NCBI GenBank assembly: GCA_903837135.1
Contig: CAILTK010000056.1
Coordinates: 1 to 64,000 of the forward strand
Reading direction: 5' to 3'
DNA from: an uncultured Caulobacterales bacterium
Lineage (GTDB): Bacteria; Pseudomonadota; Alphaproteobacteria; Caulobacterales; Caulobacteraceae
DNA: 64,000 nucleotides
Each line of letters starts with the position of its first letter. Position 1 is the first letter of the stretch. A model generated the notes under the pieces. The model ran no database searches. It was not told the origin of the DNA and worked only from the letters and a program-made list of their open reading frames with translations. Positions 26,063 to 35,117 of this stretch are shown here, in pieces. The translations under genes and the position numbers were made by a program.

Positions 26063-27205
26063 CTAGACCGCTCGCCCCACGACCTCCTTCATGATCTCCG
26101 AGGTGCCGCCAAAGATGCGGGTGACGCGGGCGTCGCGCCACAGGCGGGCGATCGGGTAGTCGTTCATGTAACCGGCGCCGCCGTGCAACTGCAGGGACTT
26201 GTCGCAGCATTCCCACTGCAGCTCCGTATGCAGGAGCTTGGCCGCCGAGGCCTCGGTGGCGGTCAGTTCCTTGCGGTAGTGCCGGTTCAGGCACCAGTCG
26301 ATGTGGGCCCAGCCCGCCTGCAGCTTGGCCGACAGCTCGGCCAGCACGAACTTGGTGTTCTGGAAGTCGAGCACCGTCTTACCGAACGCCTTGCGCTCGC
26401 GAGTGAACTCCACCCCCAGGTCGAAGGCGCGCTGGGCCCCCGCCTGGGCCGAGACGGCGATCGACAGCCGCTCCTGCGGCAGCTGGCCCATCAGATAGTA
26501 GAAGCCCCGGCCCTCCTGCCCGAGCATGGCCGACGCCGGAACGCGGGCGTCCTGGAAGAACAGCTCGCTGGTGTCCGCGTCGTGCTGGCCGATCTTGTCG
26601 AGGTTGCGGCCGCGGGCGAAGCCGGGCGTCTCCGCGTCGACCAGAAACAGGCTGATGCCCTTGGCGCCCTGGGTCGGGTCGGTCTTGGCGACGACGATGA
26701 TCAGATCGGCGTTCTGGCCGTTGGTGATGTAGGTCTTCGAGCCGTTGATCACGTAGTGGTTACCGTCCTGGCGGGCGGTGGTGCGGATGCCCTGCAGGTC
26801 AGAGCCCGCGCCGGGCTCGGTCATGGCGATGGCGACGATCAGCTCGCCGGTGATCATGCGCGGCACATAGTGCTGCTTCTGCGCCTCCGAGCCATAGGCC
26901 AGAAGGTAGTCGAGCACGATGTCGGACTGCAGGGTGATGCCGGAGTTGCAGCCGATATAGGCGTGCTCCTCGCCGACGATGGCGTTGTAGCCGAAGTCGA
27001 GCCCGAGCCCGCCATAGGCCTCGGGCGCGGTGGGACAGAGCAGGCCCGCCTCGCCGCACTGGCGCCAGAAGCTCTTGTCGATGACTCCCTGGCTCTGCCA
27101 GCGTTCCAGATTTGGCGTCGCCTCGGCGGCGAAGAACCGGCGAACGGTGTCGCGGAACTGGTTGTGCTGGTCGTCGAAGGCGACGCGGCGGGCGGTGTCG
27201 AGCAT
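26063..27205 (-). CDS. Acyl-CoA dehydrogenase
   Basis: A 380-aa flavoprotein: IAMTEPGAGSDLQGI (FAD/substrate signature), YVINGSKTYITNG, and the C-terminal RIFGGTSEIMKEVVGR. The GGTSEIM end, with Gly where medium-chain enzymes have the catalytic Glu, is typical of the long-chain/isovaleryl type in which the base lies elsewhere, so this is not a defect. It introduces a double bond next to the CoA thioester. It is the last gene of a leftward operon after a CoA-transferase and a crotonase (51 bp gap). Confidence 0.93.
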   Translation of the reverse strand: MLDTARRVAFDDQHNQFRDTVRRFFAAEATPNLERWQSQGVIDKSFWRQCGEAGLLCPTAPEAYGGLGLDFGYNAIVGEEHAYIGCNSGITLQSDIVLDYLLAYGSEAQKQHYVPRMITGELIVAIAMTEPGAGSDLQGIRTTARQDGNHYVINGSKTYITNGQNADLIIVVAKTDPTQGAKGISLFLVDAETPGFARGRNLDKIGQHDADTSELFFQDARVPASAMLGQEGRGFYYLMGQLPQERLSIAVSAQAGAQRAFDLGVEFTRERKAFGKTVLDFQNTKFVLAELSAKLQAGWAHIDWCLNRHYRKELTATEASAAKLLHTELQWECCDKSLQLHGGAGYMNDYPIARLWRDARVTRIFGGTSEIMKEVVGRAV

Positions 27206-27256
27206 GGGGACCTGTCCGTCGAAGAGGTGAAGGTTTTGATTTCCCGTGGGGGAGGT

Positions 27257-28057
27257 TCAGTCCACGAACCGGGCCGGCCGCTTTTCCAGGGCGGACATGA
27301 CGGCCTCCTTCTGGTTGGGCGAGCCGATCAAGGCGGCCTGTTCCTTGGATTCCGCGAGAAGGACCGCCGCCTCGTCGGCGTCCTGGGCCAGGTTCATCAG
27401 CCGTTTGGCGGCGCGCACCGCGTCCGGACTGCGGCCGGCGATCTCGGCGGCGAAGGCCAGGGCCTCGGCGCGCGGGTCGGCGCAGACGCGGGTGGCGAGA
27501 CCGAGCGTCAGGGCCTCCTCGCCTGATATCATCCGCCCCGAATAGGTCAGCTCGCGCGCCGCATCGTCGCGCAAGAGGCCGCGCAGCAGGGCCACCCCGC
27601 CCATGTCGGGCACCAGGCCCCATTTGATCTCCAGGATCGACAGCCGCGCGTCGGGGGCCACGAAGCGCAGGTCCGGCCCCAGGGTCAGCTGGAAGCCGCC
27701 CCCGAGCGCCACCCCGTGCACCGCGGCGATCACCGGCACGGGCAGGTCGCGCCAGACCAGCACCGCGTTCTGGGCCCGGTTGGCGCCGCGCGGCGTCCGA
27801 TCCACCGTGAGCAGCCGGTCGCCGCTGCGTTCGCCCGAGGCCATGCGGGCGAAGTTGGCGGTGTCGAGCCCGGCGCAGAACGCCCGCCCCTCGCCCGACA
27901 AGACCACGGCGCGCAGGCCGGGTTCGGTCTTGAGCCGCTCGCCGGTGGCGACCAGGGCCTCGAACATGGGATCGTCCAGGGCGTTCATCTTGTCGGGCCG
28001 GTTCAGCCGCACGTCGGCGACGCCGCCGCTGACCGTCACGCTCAGTCGATCGCTCAT
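27257..28057 (-). CDS. Enoyl-CoA hydratase/isomerase (crotonase) family protein
   Basis: A 266-aa protein from the ATG at 28057, preceded by GAGGTGAAGG; an earlier in-frame start lacks a ribosome site. Crotonase features are RPDKMNALDD, the oxyanion-hole block RAFCAGLDTANF, and VHGVALGGGFQLTLGPDLRF with LEIKWGLVPDMGG. It would hydrate or isomerise the enoyl-CoA made by the neighbouring dehydrogenase. It is 80 bp after the CoA-transferase gene on the same strand. Confidence 0.92.
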   Translation of the reverse strand: MSDRLSVTVSGGVADVRLNRPDKMNALDDPMFEALVATGERLKTEPGLRAVVLSGEGRAFCAGLDTANFARMASGERSGDRLLTVDRTPRGANRAQNAVLVWRDLPVPVIAAVHGVALGGGFQLTLGPDLRFVAPDARLSILEIKWGLVPDMGGVALLRGLLRDDAARELTYSGRMISGEEALTLGLATRVCADPRAEALAFAAEIAGRSPDAVRAAKRLMNLAQDADEAAVLLAESKEQAALIGSPNQKEAVMSALEKRPARFVD

Positions 28058-28137
28058 CGCCTTCACCTCGATAGCTCGCGTCGGCGCCATCTAGGCCCAG
28101 GACGCGGGCCCGCGCCAGACTGACGCAAGGTCAGGAC

Positions 28138-29328
28138 TCACTCGCCGGTCGTCGCCGCAGAGGCCTTGGCGGCGGCCATTTCAGCCCGGAGGCTCTCGGT
28201 ATGCTCGCCGATCAGCGGCGCCCCGTCCTCGCGCCGGGCGTAGGCGACGCCGAACCGCACCGGCGGGCGCATGTCCAGATAAGCGCCCTCGGTCGGATGC
28301 TCGCGCTCGGTGAAGAAGCCTGTGGCGCGCAGGTGGGGATCGTTCGGCACGTCCTGCAGGTCGCGCACCGGCAGGGCCGGGATCTGCGCCGCCCTGAGCC
28401 GGGCCATCCAGTCCTCGGTGGTGCGGGCCGGCGTCAGCGCGGCCATCGCCTGGTAGAGATCCGAGATGTTCATGGCCCGGCCGAGCGGGGTGGCGAACCG
28501 CTCCTCGTCGAGGGTCTCCGGCCTGCCGAGCAGCTGGAAGATCCGCAGCAGCGAGTCGTCGGTGTAGGGCACGATGCTGATCCAGCCGTCGGCGGTGGGA
28601 AACGGCTGGCGGTGGGGATCGAGCTGGCGCGGATAGCCGAGCGGACCGGTCGGGGGAACGAAGGTCCCGCCGCACAGATGCTCCTCGAGCATGAAGTGGG
28701 TGAAGCTCTCGAACATCGGCGCCTCGAGGACCTGGCCCTCGCCGGTGCGCAGCTTGTGCACCAGGGCCGCGAGGATGGCGTAGGCCCCGTGCAGGCCGGC
28801 GACCTTGTCGGCGATCAGCGAGGGGATGTAGCGCGGCCTGGGGTCGCCATCGACCCGCCCGGCCAGGGTCGCCGCGCCGGTTCCGGCCTGGATCACGTCG
28901 TCATAGGCCTGCAGGCCGGCATACGGCCCGTCCGAGCCGAAGCCGACGAAGTGGGCGTAGATGATGTCGGGGTTCAGCGCCTGCACCGCCTCGGGACCGA
29001 ACCCCAGCCGGCCGATCGCCTCCGCGCGGACATTGTGCACGAACACGTCGGCGCTCTTGAGCAGCTCGCGCATCAAGCCCTGGTCGTCGGCCTGCTTGAG
29101 GTCGAGCACGACCGAGCGTTTGCCGCGGTTGATGGTCATATGGCAGCCGCCCATGCCGCTCGTCCTGGACGGCCCGCCGGCCATGCGGAACTGGTCGCCG
29201 CTCGGCGGCTCGATCTTGATCACGTCGGCGCCGAGGTCGGCGAGCATCTGGGTGGCGTAGGGGCCGAACACCACGCTCGTCAGGTCAACGATCCTGATCC
29301 CTTCCAGCATCGGCTGGCCCATCCGCAC
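28138..29328 (-). CDS. CaiB/BaiF family (class III) CoA-transferase
   Basis: A 396-aa protein: VDLTSVVFGPYATQMLADLG and ADVIKIEPPSGD at the N-terminus, NRGKRSVVLDLK, and the catalytic Asp in SLIADKVAGLHGAYA (near residue 173). These enzymes move CoA between carboxylic acids without free intermediates and would activate the acid that the crotonase and acyl-CoA dehydrogenase then process. It is the first gene of the leftward operon; start at 29328, with a second possible Met seven codons in. 29329-29564 upstream holds no gene. Confidence 0.93.
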   Translation of the reverse strand: MRMGQPMLEGIRIVDLTSVVFGPYATQMLADLGADVIKIEPPSGDQFRMAGGPSRTSGMGGCHMTINRGKRSVVLDLKQADDQGLMRELLKSADVFVHNVRAEAIGRLGFGPEAVQALNPDIIYAHFVGFGSDGPYAGLQAYDDVIQAGTGAATLAGRVDGDPRPRYIPSLIADKVAGLHGAYAILAALVHKLRTGEGQVLEAPMFESFTHFMLEEHLCGGTFVPPTGPLGYPRQLDPHRQPFPTADGWISIVPYTDDSLLRIFQLLGRPETLDEERFATPLGRAMNISDLYQAMAALTPARTTEDWMARLRAAQIPALPVRDLQDVPNDPHLRATGFFTEREHPTEGAYLDMRPPVRFGVAYARREDGAPLIGEHTESLRAEMAAAKASAATTGE

Positions 29329-29564
29329 CTCCCGCTACACCTTGTCGTCCGACCGCTGTTCGTCGCGATCCCGACGGGTATTGCGACAGGGTGACGCTAA
29401 GGCCGTCCAGAGCCTCATCGTTCACGATTGTCTATCGAACTGCCCTCACCAGGCGATCTTCGGACGGCGAAATCCCATCGCCGCCCAGCCGCCGCGCGGC
29501 CTCGGAGGCGGAGAGGAACAGGTAGGAAGCGGCCACGACTCACCTCGCCGGAGTGACCCATGGC

Positions 29565-30200
29565 TTATGGGAGCGGCCCCAGGGGCCGGGTCAACAGAGG
29601 CGCGTGCGGATTAGTCACGCTCGAACCGTCAGCCAGGGCTTCGAACGCGGCGATCACGTCGTCACGTCCGACCTCGTCCGGCGTCAGCATGTATTGCCAG
29701 ACCAGTCCCATCGTCAGCGCCTGAACCGCGAGCGCGAGGGCGCGCGGGGCGACCCGCAGGCGACCTTCGTACTGCGCTGAGAGCGCGGTCGTCATCTGGA
29801 AAAACATCGCCTGGTAAGCGGCGGTGAGTTGGGCCCGCAGCTTGGGCTGGCTCATCGCATAGAGCTGATATTCGATAATCAGGCCGCCATCGCGCGCGCC
29901 GGCTGGAAACTGGTCCAGCAAGGCTTCCGCGAAGCGGCGGAGCTGGGCTTTCAGCGGCAAGCCTTCATCGAAGCCTCGATCCAGACGCATGCCCTGGGAA
30001 GCGACCGCGGCCATCAGCAGATCGTCGCGACCCGCGAAGTTGGAGTAGATCGACCCGCGCGTGACGCCCGCGCGGCGCGCGATCGCGTCCAGGCTGGCTC
30101 CCGTGAACCCTGTCTCCGAGATGACCTGGATCGCGGCGTCGATCAGGGTCTGGCGTGTGCGCTCGCGCTTGTCACCGCGTCGTCTGGGCGAATCGGGCAT
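29565..30200 (-). CDS. TetR family transcriptional regulator
   Basis: A 211-aa protein from the ATG at 30200 (MPDSPRRRGDKRER). The helix-turn-helix SLDAIARRAGVTRGSIYSNF lies at about residues 37-56. The frame stays open well upstream of this Met, but that part overlaps the promoter and the divergent gene. It is divergent from the methyltransferase-like gene at 30256, with only 55 bp between the starts and an 11-bp palindrome between them. Confidence 0.88.
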   Translation of the reverse strand: MPDSPRRRGDKRERTRQTLIDAAIQVISETGFTGASLDAIARRAGVTRGSIYSNFAGRDDLLMAAVASQGMRLDRGFDEGLPLKAQLRRFAEALLDQFPAGARDGGLIIEYQLYAMSQPKLRAQLTAAYQAMFFQMTTALSAQYEGRLRVAPRALALAVQALTMGLVWQYMLTPDEVGRDDVIAAFEALADGSSVTNPHAPLLTRPLGPLP

Positions 30201-30220
30201 CGACTCAGAATATGCATCAT

Positions 30221-30231
30221 GTATAATATAC
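30221..30231. promoter_or_regulatory. AT-rich palindrome in the TetR/methyltransferase divergent promoter
   Basis: GTATAATATAC is a perfect palindrome around a central A and also contains TATAAT, a consensus -10 hexamer (30222-30227). It sits in the 55-bp gap between divergent starts, so it may be both promoter and operator. Confidence 0.55.
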
Positions 30232-30255
30232 CTATTGTACATTCCGGGGGCGAAG

Positions 30256-30978
30256 ATGCAGGCGCCGATTGAGGGTGGAGCGATAGGCGCAGCGATCCGC
30301 ACGTCGCTTACAAGCGTTGTGATAGTCGGCGGGCTGCTGCTGGTCCCCGCCGGCCTGGTTCCGGGCGGGACCTGGGTGTGGCCGAGGGCTATCGCTTTCG
30401 TCGCCGGGTGCGGCGCGATCAGCGGAATAGGGAACCTGGCGCTCGCCCGCTGGCGACCGGAGCACTTCCGGGTGCGCCAGCAGAGCGTGGTCGCCGCCCG
30501 CGCAGCGCGCCAGCCGCTGGCCGACGCGGTCGGGTCCGCAGCCCTGCTCGCCATCGGCGCGGCCTGGCTCGCCTTCATCCCGATCGACGTCTTCGCCCTG
30601 CATGCGCTGGCGCCGCCCAGCCCATGGATCTCGCTCATCGGCGGAGCGGCTTCGCTCGTCGGTCTGGCGCTGACGCCCATGGCCGCGTGGGAGAACCGTT
30701 TCGCCACGCCGAACGTCCAGATCCAGGCAGCTCAGACCGTCGTTAGATCCGGTATCTATCGCCTGATCCGCCACCCCATCTACCTCGGCAATCTTCTGTT
30801 CGCCGGCGGCGCGGCCCTCTGGCTCGGCAGCTACGCGGGGCTTTGGGGCTTCGCCGTCCTCCTCATCGCCACGATCGCCCGCATCCGGATCGAGGAGAAA
30901 AACCTGCTGAGCCGCGTGCCGGACTACGCCGCCTACGCGCGCGACGTCCGCGCGCGGTTGATCCCGTTCCTGATCTGA
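30256..30978 (+). CDS. Isoprenylcysteine carboxyl methyltransferase (ICMT)/PEMT-like membrane protein
   Basis: A 240-aa protein with four to five membrane helices. The C-terminal half has the family signature: SGIYRLIRHPIYLGN, then RIRIEEKNLLSRVPDYAAYARDVRARLIPF (split here as seen). These are the SAM and substrate contacts of ICMT/PEMT-type methyltransferases (RHPxYxG and E-E...Y..Y...R.IP). Bacterial members methylate isoprenoid or lipid substrates in the inner membrane; the substrate here is unknown. Start at 30256, preceded by GGGGGCGAAG. Confidence 0.82.
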   Translation: MQAPIEGGAIGAAIRTSLTSVVIVGGLLLVPAGLVPGGTWVWPRAIAFVAGCGAISGIGNLALARWRPEHFRVRQQSVVAARAARQPLADAVGSAALLAIGAAWLAFIPIDVFALHALAPPSPWISLIGGAASLVGLALTPMAAWENRFATPNVQIQAAQTVVRSGIYRLIRHPIYLGNLLFAGGAALWLGSYAGLWGFAVLLIATIARIRIEEKNLLSRVPDYAAYARDVRARLIPFLI

Positions 30979-31368
30979 GGGAGTCGACCGTAGGCGTCGC
31001 GACTGGTGATCGTCAGCTGGCGCGCGCTGATCGCCGACATTGGTCTCCGCCGACCTCGACGGGAGTGCGTGGCGACTGTGATCGGAATCCTGAGCGCCGC
31101 CGCCACGGAGACGATCTTGCCCAACCTGCTCTCGCCGCCGTCCGCGACGAGCCTTTCAGCCGCTCGCCGGGCGGGCGCTGACGCGCGCTCCCACGCTGAG
31201 CAGGACTCGTTAGACGGAACCGCCCCCTGAGGGCGGCTTCGCTGGGCTTCTCCCGGCGATCCAGACTTTCTAACGGCGGCGCTTCCCTGGATGCCCAGCA
31301 CAGGGGCAGGGCATGGCGTCGTGGGTGAACTCAAGCCGCAGAGCCGAATGCAACAAGCGCAACAAGCT
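30979..31368. other. Intergenic region with a terminator-like hairpin
   Basis: No gene that I can support. A hairpin ccgccc (31220-31225)/gggcgg (31231-31236) lies between the two convergent genes but has no T-run. tcccggcgatccagac near 31252 is weakly similar to the dispersed repeat. Confidence 0.5.
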
Positions 31369-32250
31369 CTACCGCAGCAGGCAAAGCCCGTTCTTGATCA
31401 CGGTGACGTCGCGCGAGGCCACGCGCGCCTCGAACGAGATCGCCTTGCCGTCGCGCCAGAGGTCGACGCTCACCGTCTCGCCCGGGAACACCGGCGCGGA
31501 GAAGCGCACCTGGTGGCTGAGGATCGCCGCCGGATCATAGTCGGTGATCGCCTGCAGCACCGCCCGGCAGGTCAGGCCGAAGGTGCAGAGGCCGTGCAGG
31601 ATCGGCCGCGGGAAGCCCGAGCGCCGCGCGCTTTCGGGGTCCGAATGGAGGGGATTGCGGTCTCCGCTGAGCCGGTAGAGCAAGGCCTGGTCGGGCCGGG
31701 TGGTCAGGTCCACCGTCAGGTCGGGCGCGCGGCCGGGAACCTTGTGCGGTTCGGGCGCGCCCTCGGACGGTCCGCCGAACCCGCCGTCGGCGCGGGCGAA
31801 GGCGGAGCCGGTCAGGGTGGCCACCTTGTCGCCCTTGGCGTCGGTCCACACCGTCTCGTTGATCAGCACCGCGCCCTTGCCTTCGCCCTTGTCGAAGGCG
31901 CCAATGGTGCGGCTCGCGGCGGTGAAGGTTCCCGACGGCGGCAGCGGCCGATGCAGCTCCACCTTCTGTTCGCCGTGCACCACCATCAGGACGTTGAGGC
32001 TGCTCTCGCGATGGCCCGGCTTTCGCGGCAGGGGTTCGGCGTCGATCCGCCCGCTGGTCGAGGCCAGCACCGTGGCGGCGGTCAGCACGACCTTCAGCCC
32101 ACGCTCATAGACGAACGGCAGTTCGGTCTCGTTCATCGGATCCGCGCCGAGGCCGATGCCGAGGGCGTAGAGCATCACGTCCTTGTCGGTGTAGCTGAAG
32201 CTGCGGGGCTGACTGCCCTGATCGAGAATGTCGGGATAGTAGATCGGCAT
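31369..32250 (-). CDS. MaoC-type (hydratase 2) enoyl-CoA hydratase
   Basis: A 293-aa double-hotdog protein. The hydratase-2 motif is complete in the C-terminal half: YRLSGDRNPLHSDPESARR followed by GFPRPILHGLCTFG (about 195-230), containing the catalytic Asp/His pair. It resembles the hydratase part of eukaryotic MFE-2 and would make (R)-3-hydroxyacyl-CoA. The N-terminal half (PFVYERGLKV) is the degenerate first hotdog. It stands alone on the minus strand and probably supports the CoA pathway encoded at 26063-29328. Confidence 0.9.
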   Translation of the reverse strand: MPIYYPDILDQGSQPRSFSYTDKDVMLYALGIGLGADPMNETELPFVYERGLKVVLTAATVLASTSGRIDAEPLPRKPGHRESSLNVLMVVHGEQKVELHRPLPPSGTFTAASRTIGAFDKGEGKGAVLINETVWTDAKGDKVATLTGSAFARADGGFGGPSEGAPEPHKVPGRAPDLTVDLTTRPDQALLYRLSGDRNPLHSDPESARRSGFPRPILHGLCTFGLTCRAVLQAITDYDPAAILSHQVRFSAPVFPGETVSVDLWRDGKAISFEARVASRDVTVIKNGLCLLR

Positions 32251-32393
32251 CGGACGTTTCTCCGTTCACGCCGGTCTCGGGGCCGGCCTGTCCTGCGGAT
32301 GGGACGGGCCCCGCGCCGCCGGGTCAAGTCCGGTCGACTCGCTTGAAAGGCTTCCCGGCGACCCCAGATGATATTCAGATTAAGGAGTCATTC

Positions 32394-33371
32394 GTGGCGT
32401 CACCCTTCATTGGTCTGGAAGTCGAAGAGGAACACCGTCCCAGCGACCGCGCCTTCGGCTTCGACCTCGATCGTTGCCTGTCGTCGATACTGGTGCTCGA
32501 GGCCAGCATCCCCGACGACGCCTTCACCGCCGAAACCCTCGGCACCGAGCGCGTCGGCAACGCCGTCGTGCTCAACACCGACGGCCTGGTGCTGACGGTC
32601 GGCTATCTGGTCATGGAGGCCGAGACGGTGATCCTGACCACCGGCGACGGCCGCCGGATCGAGGCGCACGTGCTGGGCGTCGATCCGGCGACGGGCTTCG
32701 GCCTGTTGCAGGCGCTGGAGCCGCTCGGCCTGCCCGCCCTGCTGATCGGCGACTCGCGCGATCTCGATCCGGACGAGCCGGTGATCTCCGCCGGCGGCGG
32801 CGGACGGGCGCACGCCTCCTCGGGCGAGGTGCTCGCGCGCGGGCCCTTCTCCGGCTACTGGGAATACCATCTCGACGAGGCCCTGTTCGTGCAGCCGGCG
32901 CATCCGCACTGGAGCGGCGCGGCCCTGATCAACGCCTCGGGCGAGTTGGTCGGCGTCGGCTCGCTGCGCATGGAGCAACTGACCGCGTCCGGCGAGGTGC
33001 ATCCGCTCAACATGTTCGTGCCGGCCGAACTCCTGCCGCCGATCCTCGACGATCTGGCGCGCGGACGCGTGGCGACCCCGCCCCGGCCCTGGCTCGGCCT
33101 CCTGGCCCAGGAGGTGGACTCGCACGTGGTGGTGCTGGGCGTCACCAAGGACGGACCGGCGGGACGGGCCGAGCTGCGCCGCGGCGACGTGATCCGCGAG
33201 ATCGCCGGCAGGAAAGTCAACGACCTGGCCGCCTTCTACAAGCAGCTGTGGTCGCTCGGCCCGCCCGGCGTCGAGGTCCCGCTCACCCTGCAGCGCGGCG
33301 GCGACCTGTTCGACGTGGAGATCCGCTCCGCCGATCGCGCGTCACGGCTAAAGAAGCGCCGGCTGAATTAG
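32394..33371 (+). CDS. Cytoplasmic HtrA-like protein with degenerate active site plus PDZ domain
   Basis: A 325-aa protein from a GTG at 32394, chosen because AAGGAG lies 6 bp upstream. No signal peptide, unlike normal HtrA/DegP. The S1C scaffold is recognisable ([44 protein letters not shown]) and a PDZ domain follows (about 225-310, [26 protein letters not shown]). The catalytic His of the TNHV motif is replaced (TVGYLV) and the Asp of D-x-A-L-L is replaced (TGFGLL); only the Ser of HWSGAALI may remain. It should not be a protease. It directly precedes the nitrile hydratase genes (79 bp gap) and may act as a chaperone or assembly factor for them (inference). Confidence 0.8.
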   Translation: MASPFIGLEVEEEHRPSDRAFGFDLDRCLSSILVLEASIPDDAFTAETLGTERVGNAVVLNTDGLVLTVGYLVMEAETVILTTGDGRRIEAHVLGVDPATGFGLLQALEPLGLPALLIGDSRDLDPDEPVISAGGGGRAHASSGEVLARGPFSGYWEYHLDEALFVQPAHPHWSGAALINASGELVGVGSLRMEQLTASGEVHPLNMFVPAELLPPILDDLARGRVATPPRPWLGLLAQEVDSHVVVLGVTKDGPAGRAELRRGDVIREIAGRKVNDLAAFYKQLWSLGPPGVEVPLTLQRGGDLFDVEIRSADRASRLKKRRLN

Positions 33372-33450
33372 GCGGGGTGGGCTGAGCGCGCCCCCCGCCC
33401 CTGACCGGAGGCTGTTCCCTGGGACGCAAAGGCGCCTTACCCTCCCTCTC

Positions 33451-34059
33451 ATGGCTCACGACCACCACGACCACCACGACCACGGCCAGGATCCGCCCTC
33501 CGACATCGCCCTGCGGGTCAAGGCGCTGGAATCCCTGCTGGTCGAAAAGGGCCTGGTCGATCCCGCGGCGCTCGACGCCATCGTCGAACGGTTCGAGCAC
33601 AAGGTCGGACCGCGCAACGGCGCGCGCGTCGTGGCCAAGGCATGGAGCGATCCGGCCTACCGGGAGCGGCTGCGCCAGGACGCCACCGCCGCCATCGCCG
33701 AACTCGGCTATACCGGCGGCCAGGGCGAGCACATGGTCGCGGTGGAGAATACGCCCGGGATGCACAACCTCGTCGTCTGCACCCTGTGCTCCTGTTACCC
33801 CTGGCCGGTGCTGGGCCTGCCCCCAGTCTGGTACAAGTCCCCGCCCTACCGGTCTCGCGCGGTGATCGATCCGCGCGGCGTGCTGGCCGAATTCGGCGTG
33901 ACCTTGCCGGCCGAGATCGAGATCCGCGTGTGGGATTCCACCGCCGAGGTCCGGTATCTGGTCATCCCCGAGCGCCCGGCGAACACGGATGCGCTGGACG
34001 AGGCGGCGCTTGCGGCGCTGGTCACCCGAAACGGCATGATCGGGACCGCCCGCCTATGA
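33451..34059 (+). CDS. nthA: Nitrile hydratase alpha subunit, cobalt type
   Basis: A 202-aa protein. The metal claw [10 protein letters not shown] is at residues 109-118: Cys110, Cys113, Ser114 and Cys115 bind the metal, and Thr111 and Tyr116 mark the cobalt type (iron enzymes have Ser and Thr there). It hydrates nitriles to amides as an alpha/beta heterodimer in the cytoplasm. The N-terminus is a His/Asp stretch with seven His in the first dozen residues, which could bind metal during cobalt loading. There is no clear Shine-Dalgarno. It is followed after 25 bp by the beta gene. Confidence 0.96.
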   Translation: MAHDHHDHHDHGQDPPSDIALRVKALESLLVEKGLVDPAALDAIVERFEHKVGPRNGARVVAKAWSDPAYRERLRQDATAAIAELGYTGGQGEHMVAVENTPGMHNLVVCTLCSCYPWPVLGLPPVWYKSPPYRSRAVIDPRGVLAEFGVTLPAEIEIRVWDSTAEVRYLVIPERPANTDALDEAALAALVTRNGMIGTARL

Positions 34060-34084
34060 GCCCTTGCCCCATGACAGCTTGCCC

Positions 34085-34735
34085 ATGAACGGCGTCCACG
34101 ACATGGGCGGCATGCATGGCCTCGGGCCCATCGCCCCGGACACCGACGAGCCGGTGTTTCATGCCGACTGGGAGAAGCGGGTGCTGGCCATGGTCATCGC
34201 CTCGCCGACCCGCGGCAACATCGACGCCGGCCGACATCGGCGCGAATTGATTCCCGGCCCCGATTATCTGCGCCTGAGCTATTACGAGCGCTGGTTCGAG
34301 GCCCTGTGCGCCATGCTGGTCGGCAGCGGCGCGGTTTCGGCCGAGGAGCTGGCCAGCGGGCGCGCCGATCCCACCGCGGCCAAGGCCACGCCGCGGCTCG
34401 CAGCCGGCGACGTCGACGCCGCCTTGTCGCGGCAGGGCTCCTATCTCCGCGAAGGCCCGGCGCCGGCGTTCAAGCCGGGCGACGCGGTCCGCGCCCGCAA
34501 CCTCAATCCCGTCGGCCACACCCGCCTGCCCCGCTATGTACGCGGCCGGCTCGGCGTGGTCGAGCGCGCGCACGGGGCCCACGTTTATCCCGACACCCAC
34601 GCCCATGGCGGCGGCGAGGATCCCCGCCCGCTCTATACGGTCCGCTTCACCGCGCGCGAACTCTGGGGGCCGGACGCCGCGCCCGACGACAACCTCCGCC
34701 TCGACCTCTGGGAGCCCTATCTTGAGCGCGCCTGA
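34085..34735 (+). CDS. nthB: Nitrile hydratase beta subunit
   Basis: A 216-aa protein starting MNGVHDMGGMHG, the canonical beta-subunit N-terminus; an upstream in-frame TTG at 34064 is less likely. Further blocks are YYERWFEAL, FKPGDAVRARN, HTRLPRYVRG and ELWGPDA, with a C-terminal DLWEPYLE. It completes the active site with the alpha subunit. It overlaps the accessory gene by 14 bp. Confidence 0.95.
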   Translation: MNGVHDMGGMHGLGPIAPDTDEPVFHADWEKRVLAMVIASPTRGNIDAGRHRRELIPGPDYLRLSYYERWFEALCAMLVGSGAVSAEELASGRADPTAAKATPRLAAGDVDAALSRQGSYLREGPAPAFKPGDAVRARNLNPVGHTRLPRYVRGRLGVVERAHGAHVYPDTHAHGGGEDPRPLYTVRFTARELWGPDAAPDDNLRLDLWEPYLERA

Positions 34736-35117
34736 CGCCGGCGCCCTGCCCGGGAACCTCCTTCAATCCCTTCCGCGCGACGCGGACGGGCCGGTGTTCG
34801 CCGAGCCCTGGCAGGCGCAGGCGTTCGCCCTCACCGTCCAGCTCCATGCCGAGGGCGCCTTCACCTGGGCGGAGTGGGCCGACGCCCTGTCGCGGGAGCT
34901 CGCGAGCGATCCCGAGGACGACGGCGGGCGCTACTACCATCACTGGGTGGCGGCGCTGGAACAGCTCGCCGCGGCGCGACGCCTGACCGGCCCGGCCGAA
35001 CTGGCCGACCGCACGGCGGCCTGGGCCGAGGCCTACGCCCACACGCCGCACGGTCGGCCCGTGGAGTTGCTGGAGCTGAGCCCTGCGCCACATCCTCGGC
35101 TGCGTCCAGCGACCTAA
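34722..35117 (+). CDS. Nitrile hydratase accessory/activator protein (NhlE/P14K-like)
   Basis: A 131-aa protein that probably starts at TTG 34722, inside the end of the beta gene. It resembles the N-terminal part of the beta subunit (FAEPWQAQAFALTVQLHAEGAFTWAEWADAL, given here in part), as expected for the small activator that carries cobalt-loaded alpha subunit in a swapping mechanism. The blocks RYYHHWVAALEQL and PVELLEL fit this family. It ends in a 4-bp overlap with the convergent VanW gene. Confidence 0.88.
   Translation: MSAPDAGALPGNLLQSLPRDADGPVFAEPWQAQAFALTVQLHAEGAFTWAEWADALSRELASDPEDDGGRYYHHWVAALEQLAAARRLTGPAELADRTAAWAEAYAHTPHGRPVELLELSPAPHPRLRPAT

Noticed and set aside
26063-27205. 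Loss of the catalytic Glu in the acyl-CoA dehydrogenase (GGTSEIM instead of EGT)
   Set aside because: This end sequence is normal for the long-chain/isovaleryl-type subgroup, where the base is at another position.
31220-31236. Hairpin as a rho-independent terminator
   Set aside because: No T-run on either side; kept only as a note in the intergenic entry.
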